This document shows, one piece after another, positions 22,523 through 35,178 of a stretch of DNA of 64,000 nucleotides. The position numbers were made by a program, and so were the translations under genes. Where the stretch lies: assembly GCA_021234535.1 (NCBI GenBank), contig SFZH01000008.1:1488001-1552000 (forward strand), given 5' to 3'. The notes beneath the pieces are model-generated. The model saw only the letters and a list, made by a program, of their open reading frames with translations. It was not told the origin of the DNA and did not search any database. The number at the start of each line of letters is the position of its first letter. Position 1 is the stretch's first letter. Source of the stretch: Stichopus chloronotus. Its lineage: Eukaryota; Echinodermata; Holothuroidea; Aspidochirotida; Stichopodidae.

Positions 22523-23903
22523 CGTAACACCGTTTTGGTTTACAGGCCTACGTAAAGATGCACATACGAAGACTTGCTGGAAAGGTGAAAAGTGTTATGA
22601 TGGGCTGATTCGCAATGACGCCACTATACTCCAGCTGTTAAAAGAGTCTTGACACAAGAATCTGCACGTATGATTGCTGACAGCCGCAAAAATGCATTCA
22701 TACTTAAGCGCCAAAAGCGCCAAAAGCACCAAAAGGAATATACAACTTTCGTGACACTGTGTGATTCAATGCCATTGCACTGAGTGGATAATGTTTCTAT
22801 TGCACTTGTTTATGAATCATCAAATGAAAAGTTGATCAACTAGTAAACGATTCGTTTATTGTAACCCTGCATGTGTTTTGCTGCCCTCATTAACTTTTTA
22901 GTGTCTCTTACAAATTGTTTCGAAATGTCGTCATCCCTACCAAGTGAGGCGTGGATGAGATGTTGACTGAGGCACGAACGTTTGTTAGCCGTTCGGGTAA
23001 TGTAAGAACTACCATAATAGCTAGAGTCAGTGTTGAGACAACAAGTTAGATTCCTTGTTTTTAAGTTGAAAGAAGGGACAACAAGGAGAATGAACAATTT
23101 ATTGACCACCTTAGCCATTATGCATTTAAAGATGGACCCTTTGTTCTCTGTAACAGTACAGAATACAATAATTTGTATGTCGAAAAGTCATGGACAGAGC
23201 TTCGATTCAAGGTCACTGATGCAGCCATCCATATTTGTCTCTTCCATATAGAGATAGTGTATATACGTTTGCAAAGATACAACGGACCTATAGGGAAATT
23301 TACTCTCTATACAGAATTAAGCATGCTTAGGACAGCCAAATTACTAATTATCGTAAAGAAATTATTAATTTACTTCATAGCATTAATATTATTGCATTGA
23401 ATGTAGTCCAAAGCTGTTTCTCGGAACTGATACTGGTATAAGAGATGTTAAGTGATGCAAAAAGAAGATTCATTTCTCTTTATTTTACGTATTTTTAGGG
23501 GATCAACGTATGGATTGTATGCACCTAGGTTGCCGGCTTAACCCTAGACATCATAATGCTCTCTTAAGGGCATCACGGGTAGACATGTTAACGTACTAGA
23601 TGCCTCATCGAGGTGACCATAGATGAGTAACAATTTTGAAGTTTCCATACTCTGAAAATCTGGTAAAGTTAGCCTCGTGTTGTGCCAAACCTCATTTTCC
23701 AGCCTAACACAGTAATGATCTAGTATAGGCTTCTATATTTTGCTATAATAAGCCTCACACAGTGACAGTATCCGCAATGGTATATTTTCTGTTTATACCG
23801 ATTGATTTAACCAATAACACCGCTAACTGTACGGGAATTAATCATTCCTGGAATATTTTCCTGTTCACCATTTCACCTTTCGGGCTAAACTAGTTGTACT
23901 AAG
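22523..23903. other. No gene recognised
   Basis: A short tandem GCGCCAAAA repeat sits near 22710-22730. A minus-strand open frame of 92 codons (23118-22840) has no recognised domain. The last part, from about 23850, may be 5' sequence of the non-LTR element that follows. Confidence 0.35.
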
Positions 23904-24610
23904 AATGCCGCCTACTCGTGAGCAACAAATAAAGGAACTGGTGGCTAACACTATTAAACTGTGTTTAAGAGTGATGACTTTAGTCGATGTTACGTGCATC
24001 AGTATCAGAAGCCCTGGAATTGCAAATCGAGCCATTGAGGAATGATATTGCTTACCTGAAAAGGCAAATACAGGAGTACCAAGAGACGACGGAACAGCAA
24101 CAAAAGATAGAATCACTTCAACAAATCCAGACTAAAGACGAAACCAACCGGACGAGACTAATAAAGGATCTTGAGCAGTATTCAAGGAGAAATTCTCTCA
24201 GGATATCAGGTATACCCATCAGTGAAGGTAATACCGAAGACACAAATCAGTTGATTATAGATCTCGCTGCGGAAAAACTTGATATCACAATTACCCCATC
24301 CGATATTGAACGCTCACATGGAATTGGACGTGCCACTGAAGGTATCAGAACTCATCCCATCTTGGTTAAATTCATTTCACACCAAGTCAGATCAAGATTT
24401 ATTCAAACCCGCCGTAAACTCAAGGGCAGCAGTATCATCGTACGGGAAGATCTCACTAAAAGTAACTTACAGCTTCTAGTCGCTGTCCAAAATCATCGAC
24501 TCATTAAATCTTCATGGAGTCTTGATGGAACAATCTATGCACTGTTAGTCAAAGATGGACATGAAATTAAGAAACGTATAAATGATCTCAAAGATTGGGA
24601 CAATTTGTAA
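23904..24610 (+). pseudogene. Non-LTR ORF1 (coiled coil, RNA-binding-like), frameshifted
   Basis: The likely start is ATG 23904 (MPPTREQQIKELV). The frame shifts by the region 23960-23987, after which 207 codons stay open. The open part has a coiled coil (residues about 10-60, LRNDIAYLKRQIQEY), then LEQYSRRNSLRISGIP, the hallmark at the coiled coil/RRM junction of L1-type ORF1 proteins. A C-terminal domain of about 130 residues ends at DWDNL. In the family ORF1p binds element RNA. The shift near the start probably kills this copy. Confidence 0.8.
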
Positions 24611-24770
24611 GTTACAACCCGCCCATATATCTTGACATGTCTGCCCGGTTCTTTTCTCTTTTATTCCTTTTGCGGAATTCTCAGGAGTTATTCCTATTGT
24701 GTACTTATTCTTTCTATTTTGTTTTTGTTCTTGTGTTGTGAATTTGTAGTGTATACAACTTTTCCTGTTT

Positions 24771-27700
24771 ATGGCAACTGTATCTACACTAGCTGATGAC
24801 TTGGATCATATGGCTAATCCCTTTAATCACACAAATGATGTCAATCATACACACACTTTAACTAATGATAACTGGCAGGCCTGTAATTATACTAGTATTG
24901 CTAACCTTAATACTCTTAGTAGTGTACATGGAGGATTAAGCCTATTTCATTGTAACATGATCAGCATTAACAAAAATTATGACAACCTCTTTCTCTTATT
25001 TCAACGTTTGGACTTTAACTTTGACTGCATAGCCGTTGCTGCGACTTGCTTGAAAATAATCATTTACCAGTCACCTCTTATCTTGATGGCTATAATTTTG
25101 TTCATATTGGTAGAACTTCTAATGTGCGGGGGAGGAGTTGGTATTTACATACAAAATGTATTCCGTTTTGTATCATTCATGACCTTTCTATTTTCCATGA
25201 CAATCTATTCGAATCTCTCTTTTTGAAATCAAACACCATAATCGAATTTTTATCTTTGGAGTTGTTTATCGTCCACCAAATAGTGACTAAAATGACTTCT
25301 TCAAAATTCCTTGAAAACATTTTGAATGGTAACGGTAGCAAGTCGTGTTTTACACTAGGAGATTTCAATATTGACCTTTTGTCCGATGCAAGCCGAAGTA
25401 CACATGCTCTTACCTTAGTCAATACTCTTTTCTCATATGGTTACCACCACTTGATAAACAAACCAACTGGAGTTACTGACCACTCTGAGACCCTAGTAGA
25501 TAATACTTTTACTAATATCACTTCCCGTACTATTTCTGGTACTATTGTTAATGACTTATCAAATCATTATCCAGTTTATTCATTAACTGATTATTACACC
25601 ACTAAAGTATCTCCGAATGTGAGTTCAATGAAACCAAGCTGTAAATTAACTCAAAATAACATACTATCTTTTCAACAGGATCTCTCATTGGTAACTTGGG
25701 AAGATCTTCTGAACTGTAATGATTCTAATTTAGCGTGTAACATATTTTTTCGTATCTTTTATAGGTATTATGATCATCACTTCCCTCTACTGGTGTGCAA
25801 CAGTCGTTCCAATATATGATGCACCCTTGCTACTCTTAATTCATGTCGTACCAAAAATAACCTCCACAGAAAGTTCAAACGACATTCCTCCCTTGAAAAC
25901 AAAAGAGATTATGACAGATTCAGAAATAAACTCACATCTGTTACACGTATTGCTAAATTTAACTACTACAATAGGCAATTTAATAATCAAAGTGTACGTG
26001 ACACATGGAAGGAAATAAACATTAAGTTAATATATGGTCGTTCTTTCAACACCTCTTCTGTAAGTGAATTGAACAATAATGGCATTTCTATTAGTAACAT
26101 GACTGAAATCTCTAATATCTTTAATGATTATTTTGTTACTATTGGTCCTACATTATCATCTGTTATACCACATACATAGATTAATTTTCAGAACCTTTTT
26201 GCCCAGTCCAAATGCACAATCCATGTTTTTTACCCTACAGATGCTGATGAAGTAATTAAAAGTATTAGGGATCTAAAAAAAATGGTAGTCCAGGGCATGA
26301 TGACATTCACTGTAGAGTTCTCAAGGCAGTTAGCCATATTATCGCTCGCCCGTTATCTCATCTTATTAACCTCTCTTTGACCACTGGTATTGTACCAGAT
26401 AATATTAAGATCGCACGTGTCGTTCCTGTTTACAAAAGCAACGACAAAAAATTGTAAGAAAACTACAGACCTATTTCTGTCTTGCCCGTTTTCTCCAAAA
26501 TTTATGGAAAAATTGTGTACAAACGTCTGTTTCAATTTCTCTCACAACATGACATTTTGTATGAAAATCAATATGGCTTTCTTCCTAATAAATCTACTAC
26601 TCATGCACTTATTAACTTTATCGATAATATTTTGAATTGTTTTGAGAGGCGAAGCCTCTCTTGAGGTATATTTTTGGGTCTTTTCAAAGTTTTCGACACT
26701 TTGGATCATAACATTCTGCTTTACAAATTACAGTATTATGGTATTAAAGGTCCCACTTATGTGGTTTAAAAATTACCTATTTAACAGAAATCAATTTGTC
26801 CATATTTCCGATGCTAGATCTAGAATCTGTTCTATCACAACTGGCGTACCACAAAGTTCCATTCTTGGACCACTTCTTTTCCTCGTTTACATTAATGATT
26901 TACCTTTGGCCAGAGCAAAGCTTAAATTTACTCAGTATGCTGATGACACAAATATTTTCTATGATAACACCAACCTATAACCTTTACTTATCACTGAAAT
27001 TAATAATGAGATGGTCTATGGTAATAACTGCTTTATATCTAATAAGTTATGTTTGAATGCATTAAAGTCGACTGCCATTTTGTTCCGTCCCAAGCAAAAA
27101 GCAATTGACCTTGCGATTGGTGGTATTACCTTTGATAACAATTTTATTCCTTTCTCTGAGTGCACTACCTTTCTTGGAATTACTGTTGATCAACACTTAA
27201 GTTGGTCAGCCCATATTAACACTACTTGTAACAAAATTGCTCAAGGTGCGGGTATTATTTATAGACTGAAAAATGTAGTTCCCAGAAAGGTTCTGTTAAA
27301 CATTTACAGCTGTTTAATTCTTCCATTTCTTACTTACTGCGTTCCTGTCTGGGGATATGCGGCTGCCATTCATATAAACAAACTTTATTTAATTCAGAAA
27401 AGAATTGTTCGTTCAATTGCTGGTGAACATTTTTTGGCCCCATCGAACCCTCTTTTTAAGAAGCTCTATTTACTCAATTTCAGTGATATTGTTAAAGTAC
27501 CATACTACTGTACAAATGTTTCAAGCCACATACAATTTGCTGCCTACATCCATTACTAGGCTTTTTACAAAAGACAGTCATGTTTTTAATACTAGGCATA
27601 ACTCTAACTACATTATTCCCTACTCTAGACTTTTAATAACCCAACATAATATTAGATACACTAGACCTGCTGCTTGGAATTACTTACCAGAGTCACTTAA

Positions 27701-27779
27701 GGAAATTGCCACCTTAACATCATGTAAACGGAATATAAAGGAATATTGCGGGTGGGGTCCAGGGGCCCGGAAGCTGTGA
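24771..27779 (+). pseudogene. Non-LTR ORF2 (AP endonuclease, reverse transcriptase), broken
   Basis: Pieces of one protein occur in different frames. Endonuclease: LSLFHCNMISINKNYDNL (24771 frame) and LGDFNIDLLSD near 25360 (25046 frame). RT: QYGFLPNKSTTHALINF near 26570, then GVPQSSILGPLLFLVYINDL and QYADDTNIF (26642 frame; YADD active site near 26937). The thumb and C-terminal part are in the 27011 and 27405 frames, ending TRPAAWNYLPESLK. At least five frameshifts or stops separate them. The layout matches CR1/jockey-group elements. Confidence 0.87.
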
Positions 27780-27860
27780 GGTTTTAACATATCTCTGGGT
27801 GGAAAATTAAGTCCCAAGAGAGGTGTATTATTTATTTTTATATTATTTATTTTTTCGGTC

Positions 27861-28573
27861 GACCGTACTCCAAGGTTCCCAACTTTTTTCTTTGGGAGTA
27901 CCATTTCACATTTACGCGGTGCCACCCGAGTACACACACACATAGGCTACATACACTTTCATTCCAGTCACTTTATTCTATAAAAATGTCCAGTACTTAC
28001 CATTATTCATTAATTTTGGATGAGTACAAGGTCTGATTGGGAAGGTTAAGAGCAACTGGGGGCAACTGGGGGGCAAGGAAACAATCTGGGGGCAAATGCT
28101 CCCTCATCCAAGCCCCCCTCCCCGTAGCGCCGCCACTGTCAGTGACTCACGTTGCCAACTATGAATCCCATACACTTTGTCTCACTATGTGTATCGCATT
28201 GTGATGAGGAAGTATTTTGGTGACAAAAGCTTTAGGAACATACAGTAATAGTCTATCTGTGTCAATATTGGAATAAAGTTCCCTCACCTGACAACCTAAA
28301 TTCCTCATAAGTTTGAACCGTAGCAGTCTACAAACCCTTTCCGTTTCACCGCCTTGGAGAGCCAAGATTGCTTGTAAATTATTTGTTGAAATCACAACAA
28401 GGAAATATGAAAGCATAATATAAAAGTGAAAAACGATAAGTTGCGACGGAAATATTACAACAACGGAGAAGATAAGTTGGCGTGGGAAGGTAAATCTCAT
28501 CTTACAGGAAATCGAAGGAAGGAGTGACGTGGTATTTGAAGTTTGACAAACCGAGAACCACGCGCAGAACACA
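27861..28573. other. Upstream region of Ig receptor copy 1
   Basis: A G/C-run block at 28040-28140 (GGGGGCAACTGGGGG, then CCCCGTAGCGCCGCCACTG) resembles the end of a MITE with terminal GTAGC-type motif. The rest, to 28573, should hold promoter and 5' UTR. No core promoter element is certain. Confidence 0.4.
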
Positions 28574-29944
28574 ATGGACTTCGAAGCTGCCAATTATAAT
28601 AAACAAAAGGTTTGGAATTCACCATATGATATACACTGGATGATGGATCAGTTTAGATCTCTGGTAATAATTTTAAGTCTTTTGGTTCCTTTCACTCATG
28701 GACACCCTCCCGGGACGCTGTCATTCAATACGAGTACTGCTCAAACTGGCCAACATTACCTGTCTTACACTGGGGAAACCTTACTTCTCACTTGCAAGCC
28801 TCCTGATGGTGCTAGGAACACCAAACTTCTAAAAGGAGGAAGGGCGATACAGTCAGCAGGTTCCAGGGTTCTGTTAAGAGACGTCGACGAATCGCACACA
28901 GCGCTCTATACCTGCCGGTATAAAACCTGCTCGTTTTTCTGCTTTCTTAGGCCTACGTCGCTTTGGTCGAGTGAAGAAGTATCAGCGAGACTACTTGTAG
29001 TCAAGCCTCGTATGACCAAATGCATTTTAAACAATGGCTTCCAGGGTAGATTCTTCGTTGGAGATTACTTTGAGCTGGTCTGTCCGAAGAACATAAACTT
29101 CGATGTATTTATTGGACCCGATGACACTTCGCTGAGTTACAATGTTGGAAATATTAACGAGGACCTTGCAACGATTAGGGTGAGTGATATTTCTGCAGCT
29201 TACAATAATTCTAGGCTACGATGCATAACGGAAGGAAAGGATTACTGCGAATCGGTCCCTACCATTACTGTATACGATGATTTAGAGGTCACTGTGTATC
29301 CTCAAACTGTGGAAGTAACTGACGGAGAGAACATAACTTTTACATGTCGCAGCTTTCCTGAATTTCAAGCATCGGTAGATTGGAATTTCTCTGAAATTCG
29401 AAATATTGTAGCATTTGCCAATGAGTCCCACGCGATTCAAGGATCACGAAATGTGACACTTACTTTTAACTTTCAAAATCTGACAGAAGCCTACGATCAG
29501 TATGCCGTGATCAAATGCAGTGTTGTTATGGGATCAAAAAACAAGACAAACGAGGTCAACATCATTCCACAATATCAACAACTTAGGCCTACCACTGACG
29601 TCACAATAACATCTGGTGCTTCAACAACAGTCCCATCGAAGGTGGAAACAACTGACACAAGATTGGAAAGGAAAGAAGAACATACCAAAGATAAAGAAAA
29701 ACAAAAACTTTCTCTAATCATTATTCCAGTTGTGATCATTCTATCAGCTGTTTTTGGAATAACTGGTTTAATGTTTATAGGCATATGTAAAGGAACTAAG
29801 AGAAATGTATCACCAACAAGGGAAATTGACATTAATATGCCAAGTTTTAACCATCATGAGAACAGCGAAATGCAACTTTCGACAAATGATTCTGAAGTCA
29901 TACACAATATTATTTACGAACCATATACACAGAAACAGTTATAA
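28574..29944 (+). CDS. Ig-superfamily type I membrane receptor, copy 1 (intronless)
   Basis: 456 codons from the first ATG; the real start is more likely ATG 28643 (residue 24), which begins the signal peptide MDQFRSLVIILSLLVPF and aligns with the MDRYL/MDHYL starts of copies 4 and 5. Domain 1 has C74-C114 plus extra C119 and C123. Domain 2 has C150, C170, C217 and C225. Domain 3 is a clear Ig fold, C258-C315, with GENITFTC. A Thr-rich stalk (338-378) precedes the membrane helix (about 379-405). The tail ends HNIIYEPYTQKQL with Y448 and Y451. There are several N-glycosylation sites (NTS, NNS, NIT, NFS, NVT). No intron interrupts the reading frame. The ligand is unknown; a recognition role is inferred. 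Confidence 0.88.
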   Translation: MDFEAANYNKQKVWNSPYDIHWMMDQFRSLVIILSLLVPFTHGHPPGTLSFNTSTAQTGQHYLSYTGETLLLTCKPPDGARNTKLLKGGRAIQSAGSRVLLRDVDESHTALYTCRYKTCSFFCFLRPTSLWSSEEVSARLLVVKPRMTKCILNNGFQGRFFVGDYFELVCPKNINFDVFIGPDDTSLSYNVGNINEDLATIRVSDISAAYNNSRLRCITEGKDYCESVPTITVYDDLEVTVYPQTVEVTDGENITFTCRSFPEFQASVDWNFSEIRNIVAFANESHAIQGSRNVTLTFNFQNLTEAYDQYAVIKCSVVMGSKNKTNEVNIIPQYQQLRPTTDVTITSGASTTVPSKVETTDTRLERKEEHTKDKEKQKLSLIIIPVVIILSAVFGITGLMFIGICKGTKRNVSPTREIDINMPSFNHHENSEMQLSTNDSEVIHNIIYEPYTQKQL

Positions 29945-31950
29945 ACAAGAAGGACTTGAACAGTCTTGAAACTTTTGGCCAGAAGCCGGGTCATCTTTTC
30001 TTTAAATGAAACATCTGTTCCTTTTTAATTTAAACCGAGTTAAAGTGTTTTATGACTCTATGAGCCCTGAAGTTACTGCGGTAGCCAGGATCTTCCAACA
30101 CGGGTTCCAAACGTAAATGATCGAAAAGTCGAAGGAGCAGAGAGACCGAAAAGCACCAAGAGTCATCATGAGGAACACTTTTGTGCAAAAAAATACTACT
30201 TGCGACGAGAACTTTCTCAGAAAATGTTACTTCACAGTTCCCATGTCAACGTAACATATTGATAAAAGAGGATTTTGTAGGGGACCAAACATGATAGTAT
30301 TTAGGACACGAACCACCTTTACACTACCTAGCTAAGAGGAGTGCCACCAATTAGCAGCTGGAGCGAAAAATGCTTGCCTGATCACAGAAAATTAAACCTC
30401 ACATCCAGTACTACCATAACAAATTTTATCCAAGAGGATGCTAACGGTGGCACAAAGACAGGCTCCGGCGTACGTTTGGAAATAAAGACTGGGGAAGGCG
30501 AGCCCTGAGTGCCGGCAGTACTATCTAAACGAATCGTCACCATCATTTTGACGAGAAGTTCTAACTCGGCAAAATGGCAATTTTCTAAATTTGAAAAGAA
30601 TTTGAACAATGTCAAAATGACAAATTTAGATCTTTTATTTTTGAGATCGTTCTTTTTTCTTTTGCATGTCCCTCCTACACTTTCGTACTTCCGTTAACTG
30701 CAGCAAGCTTCTGCGTTGATTGAAAATTTATTCCTGATGGGAATAAATTCCCATCAGAAGAGTCCAGAGTCACAGAGATGTAAGGGTGTCAAGGGATCCA
30801 GGAACAAAATAAAAGTCTCATAGTGGCCGACGGAGGGGGGGGGGGCACGCGGTGGGTACCTAGGGACCATGAATTATCAGAGATTCCTGGGAATGTGTGT
30901 CTCGACTCCCACAAGGCCTATGTCACCTGTAATCTACAACTAGGCCTTAATGTGGGCCCGAGGGCCCCATGCAGTATTGTTCTCGTTACATTGTTGGTAA
31001 TGCCACAGCTTCCTTGTTCACATACAATGTGAGCCTCTTCAAAACTTCTGGGTTACCCACGATATCTATACAGGGAACACTTTTGATTCATGCCCTGTTT
31101 CAGTTTGTCGCTTCGTTTGACGGTATTAGAGTAATCATATTTACTTTGATAGCCGACTATCGCGATACTGAAACTGAAACATCAAGTTTACGAGGAACTT
31201 TGCCCTTTTTATTAGACGAATATAATAAATTTGTGAGAGACATTTATTAACTCTGCACATGTACAGGACACAGATCACTACAGCCGTATGTGCAGATATA
31301 CTTTGTTTCGTGTAAGTATTTGGGTAAAATCCTATTACAAGCCATTATACATTTTCAACCATTTTTTGCTGTCATCCAAATTAGAGTTTATGAATGTATA
31401 CCATGTCTTCTAAATTGTTAATAAGGGTAGGACGGTAATCCTGAGTACCGAAGGGGGGGGGGGGTTAAAGAGGGTTCAGAAGTGGAATTTCACCCTCCCG
31501 AAAATATTTGATGAGAGCATTTGCATTGCTGCAGTTTGGTGACACTTATCACGTTATTTAAGACACATAGCATGGTATTCCACTTTCCTTCTTCTGTGTA
31601 ATATTTTGATTTTGTATATAATTATCATACCAAGTATAAGGAATATTTTGTCTTTGGGACTCTTAGACCAGCTCATTCCTATCTAAAGCTGCGAAATTTC
31701 CTACCAGTGGAACGCGTCCTCCAGTGTTGAAAACCCACGTGAAGGTAGTACCAATACATCGAACTTGTTATTATTACATATTTTCCCATACAGTGATTCT
31801 TTAACTAGGCAGTTGGCTAACAAGTTTGATCTCTTTTAGCATGGATACAGCAGATAGGTGTTTTTAAAAAGACCTCAAAAACGAAGACTTAATACCTTGC
31901 TGGTTTTTCCATGTACGTTTTCAACAAACTCACCCAACGATGTTTATAGG
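29945..31950. other. Downstream of Ig receptor copy 1; no further gene
   Basis: AATAAA at 30481-30486 could serve copy 1. G-runs at 30835-30845 and 31455-31465 mark inserted repeats. Inverted GGAATAAATTCCCATCAG-type bases occur near 30738-30758. No coding frame is supported. Confidence 0.4.
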
Positions 31951-32735
31951 CAGTGGCGTACCCAGGAATTTGTGGAGGGGGAGGCCACAGCCTCTGCCGG
32001 AATTACTGCAATTGAAAGATCCGAGCGTAGCGCCACGATCGATTGGCGCGGAGCGTACAAGAAAGTTTTTGCTAGGGGGTCGGGGGGGGATGCTTTACCC
32101 GGGAAAATTGTGAAATCTGCAGATCTCCTGCAATCTGGAGCATTTAAGAAGACCTTAAGAGACCTTCGAAGGGGAGGGGGTGCAAACTCGTGAAGACTAT
32201 CTAAGCGGAGCGCCACCATCGGTTGGCGCGGAGCGTACAAGAAAATTTCGGGTTTTACAAGCCCCCCCAGATGGCCGGAAATAGCCCTTCCCAAGTTTTT
32301 TCAGCTGCATGAACCCAGCCTTGAAATATAAATCTCATGTCTACAATTTCTCAATAACTGATAAATAATTAGTCTGTGAAAAATGAAACAATGCCGAGAT
32401 GAGCATTCAAAGAAACGTTTGGCTCTACAAACCACTCAGATAGATGAAAACTGCCCTTCCTGGGTGTTTAACACGCAGACATACATGCTCCCAACCATGC
32501 GTTCCACCCTGCCTTGGTAGGCCTGCCACATAAATTGAGGGAATTACTATTTAGCGATATCGAGGGGAAAAAAATAGCGAAAATGAGATCAAGCAGGGTC
32601 GCCCTGTTCGCCCTACTTTCCCTGGCTATGCCTATGCTCCTGGTATTTCTGGCGAAGTCGTTAAAAAAAAATACCACAATATGGCCGGGGGGGGGGGGCG
32701 ATCGCCTCCATCGCCCCTCCTTGGCTACACTCCTG
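31951..32735. mobile_element. Possible non-autonomous element with repeated hairpin core
   Basis: It starts CAGTGGCGTACCCAGG (31951) and may end at CCTTGGCTACACTCCTG (32719-32735), whose reverse complement is a loose match to the start. Two copies of a 42-base core (32023-32064 and 32203-32244), 180 bp apart, differ at few bases and contain the hairpin GCGCCA...TGGCGC. No protein is encoded. Boundaries are tentative. Confidence 0.45.
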
Positions 32736-33871
32736 AGTAGACACTTTGGTAGTCATGGCGGTTTGAACAGGGCTTAAAATGCACCGACTGCACCCGACTG
32801 CAATTGAACATATTTAATCGGGCCCGGCGACGGCTTACGAAACAACTGAACTCTAGTCGTGGAACCGGTCACACCGCCATGACCACAGCAGACGCGGTGG
32901 GTGGTCGCCGTCGTGTCGCAGCTTGTCGCGGCAGTGTGTCCCGGGCTTTTTATTGTATCTAGTTCAATGATATCCACAGCCACAATGACATAACCATGCA
33001 TGCGCGCTTTTTAGCTTATCATCTCATCACCCCACATAGTATATGGATCTAGTGAAGATATATTGTGGTCAGTTTGGGCCTGTATACATTTTATGACATA
33101 AGTGGAGAGGTTTTATCTTCCTGCTAAAAGTGAACGATATGTCAAGATAAAAAAATATTTCATAGCTGACCCTTCAAACACATGGCTGGAAAAAATGGAC
33201 CTCCCTCAACGTGGGGTGGGTCATTCGAACGCTCCGACCCCCCCCCCCTGGCTACGGGCCTGTATTCCCTCAAGTTTACCTATATACATATAGTAGGCCT
33301 ATATCGATACTAATCATGTCAATTCCCGCTTATTTCTGATATTTTAAGCAAGATATGCAGTATTTAAAAAAAATGGGGAATGTGAGGGGGGCATGGCCCA
33401 ATCCCCCCCCCCCCGTGTACGCTTGTGTTTATAGACCTTAAATACGAAGACCGAAGACCCTGACATATACGCAGACACAGTGAAAGACGTCCTTTCATTT
33501 TCCCTTTCATGTGCTCCAACGCACCCCACCCCTTGTAACATTTGACCCCTCCCCTGGACGGCAATCAGCCATAGTCCTGCTCCCCCCCCCCCCCCCACTT
33601 CTGCCAAATCCTGGATCGGCCTCCGTCTTTATTGATCATTGTTATCATAATGTTTATTACCTCTCAGTTTTCGATGTGCAAGTCTGTTGTGACAAGGATA
33701 TGAGCGGAAATGATTTAGCCCACGTTTGGTTGGGTAGTAAAAAGAAACTAACACGATCTATAACCACATCGGCAATACAATCAAATCTGCAACACCGACA
33801 ACAGCTGCTACATTTGCAAGGCCGACGTTCTTGCTCACTTTGAGATAGAGAACATTCAGTCTGGATTTATC
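32736..33871. other. Repeat-rich upstream flank of Ig receptor copy 2
   Basis: A C-run followed by TGGCTACGGGCCTG (33239-33263) and further C/G-runs at 33404-33414 and 33582-33597 look like MITE ends. No coding frame is supported. The last part up to 33871 should carry the promoter of copy 2. Confidence 0.4.
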
Positions 33872-35178
33872 ATGGTACTATTTTCAGCTATACTATTACT
33901 TATTTTCAGTAAGTCCTCATCTGGAGAAGGAACGTTGAAATGCGATGCATCACAGGCAGAACATGGAGATTGTTTTGTTTTCAAAGGTGATACGGTAGTC
34001 TTGACCTGCATACACCCTGAAGGAGCTTCGAATGTTGAAATATTACAAAGAAGTACTATTGTTCAAAATACAGACCGCCGTACAATTTCAACAACGACCC
34101 AAGGTTATACGTTACAGATACGCTATCTCGAGGCAACGGACACAGGAGTCTATACGTGTAGATGGGATTTCGATTGGTATCGTATCTTTAGAAGAATTTT
34201 CTGGGACGATGAGGTCTACATTCGTCTTCATGCGATCCAACGTCAGATGAGCGAATGTATTCTAGCCAACGGATTTGATGGTGTTTACTTCATTGATCAG
34301 AGAGTTGAATTTATATGTCCTTCAGGTTTAATAAAGGACGTGAATCTTCAATCTAGCAACGACCTCATTAATGTGCAATTTACGACGCATAAACGCGCTG
34401 AGAAAATGACTTTATTACGTGCAAATGCTATATCAGCATTGTACAACAATAGTAGATTGGCGTGCAGAGCAACAAACGATAAAGAAGACTACTGCAAGTC
34501 GTTTCCAAACTTCACTGTCTACGGTGATTTGGAGGTCTCTGTTTATCCTGAGACTGTGGAAGTAACTGAAGGAGAGAGCATAACCCTCACGTGCCTCAGT
34601 TTTCCTTCTAACTTACAGGCATTGGTAGAATGGGATTTCTCTGGCGTTGAAAATGTTGTATCTTTTGCTAATGTGTCTCACTCGATTCGAGGATCACGGA
34701 ATGTAACACCAACCTTTACAATTCAAAATGTGACCGAAGTGTACCAACAGTATGTGATCAAATGTACAGTTATTCTAGGATCGAAAAACAAGACAAGTGA
34801 GATCAAAATTATTCCACAATATCAACAACATACCGCTGACGTCACAACTACATCTGATGCTTCAAAAGTCATTCAAGCAAAGACGGAAACAGCTGACACA
34901 AGATTAGAAAGGAAAGGAAAGGAAAACACACAAAAGAAAGCCAAACACTTTTTACCATTATCATTCCAGTTGTTGTCATTCTATTAACTTTTTGTGGAAT
35001 AATTGGAGGGATAGTTATATGTAGGAAAACGAGGGAAAATACATCAAAAACAAGGGGAAGTGATATTAATGTGCCAAGTACTAGTTATCATGAGAACAAC
35101 GAACTGCAACTTTCCACAGGTGATGCTGAAGTGGTACACAATATTATTTACGAACCATATACACAGAAACAGTTATAA
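33872..35178 (+). pseudogene. Ig receptor copy 2, frameshifted at the membrane helix
   Basis: The open frame 33872-34987 gives 371 residues: signal peptide (1-18), domain 1 (C46-C96, extra C24 and C34), domain 2 (C129, C149, C198, C208), domain 3 (C241-C298) and stalk. At a run of five T (34949-34953) the frame is lost and stops at 34987. Another frame continues from there through a membrane helix and a tail ending HNIIYEPYTQKQL (stop 35176-35178), matching copy 1. One missing base explains the break. It may be a true mutation giving a secreted ectodomain, an allele, or an assembly error in a homopolymer. The well-kept downstream frame argues that the break is recent. Confidence 0.85.

Larger units (their letters stand above)
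23904..27860 (+). mobile_element. CR1/jockey-like non-LTR retrotransposon, decayed
   Basis: An ORF1 with coiled coil and an ORF2 with endonuclease and reverse transcriptase follow one another on the plus strand. Both are broken by frameshifts and stops. The 3' end is marked by an ATTATTTATTTTT-type repeat at about 27826-27856. The 5' limit is uncertain. It lies about 700 bp upstream of the first Ig receptor gene. Confidence 0.88.

Noticed and set aside
22350..22652. 100-codon frame with Ile-Ser repeats
   Set aside because: Produced by the ATCAGC-type hexanucleotide repeat.
22840..23118. 92-codon minus-strand frame
   Set aside because: No recognised domain and no splice context; it could be a transposon relic but cannot be supported.
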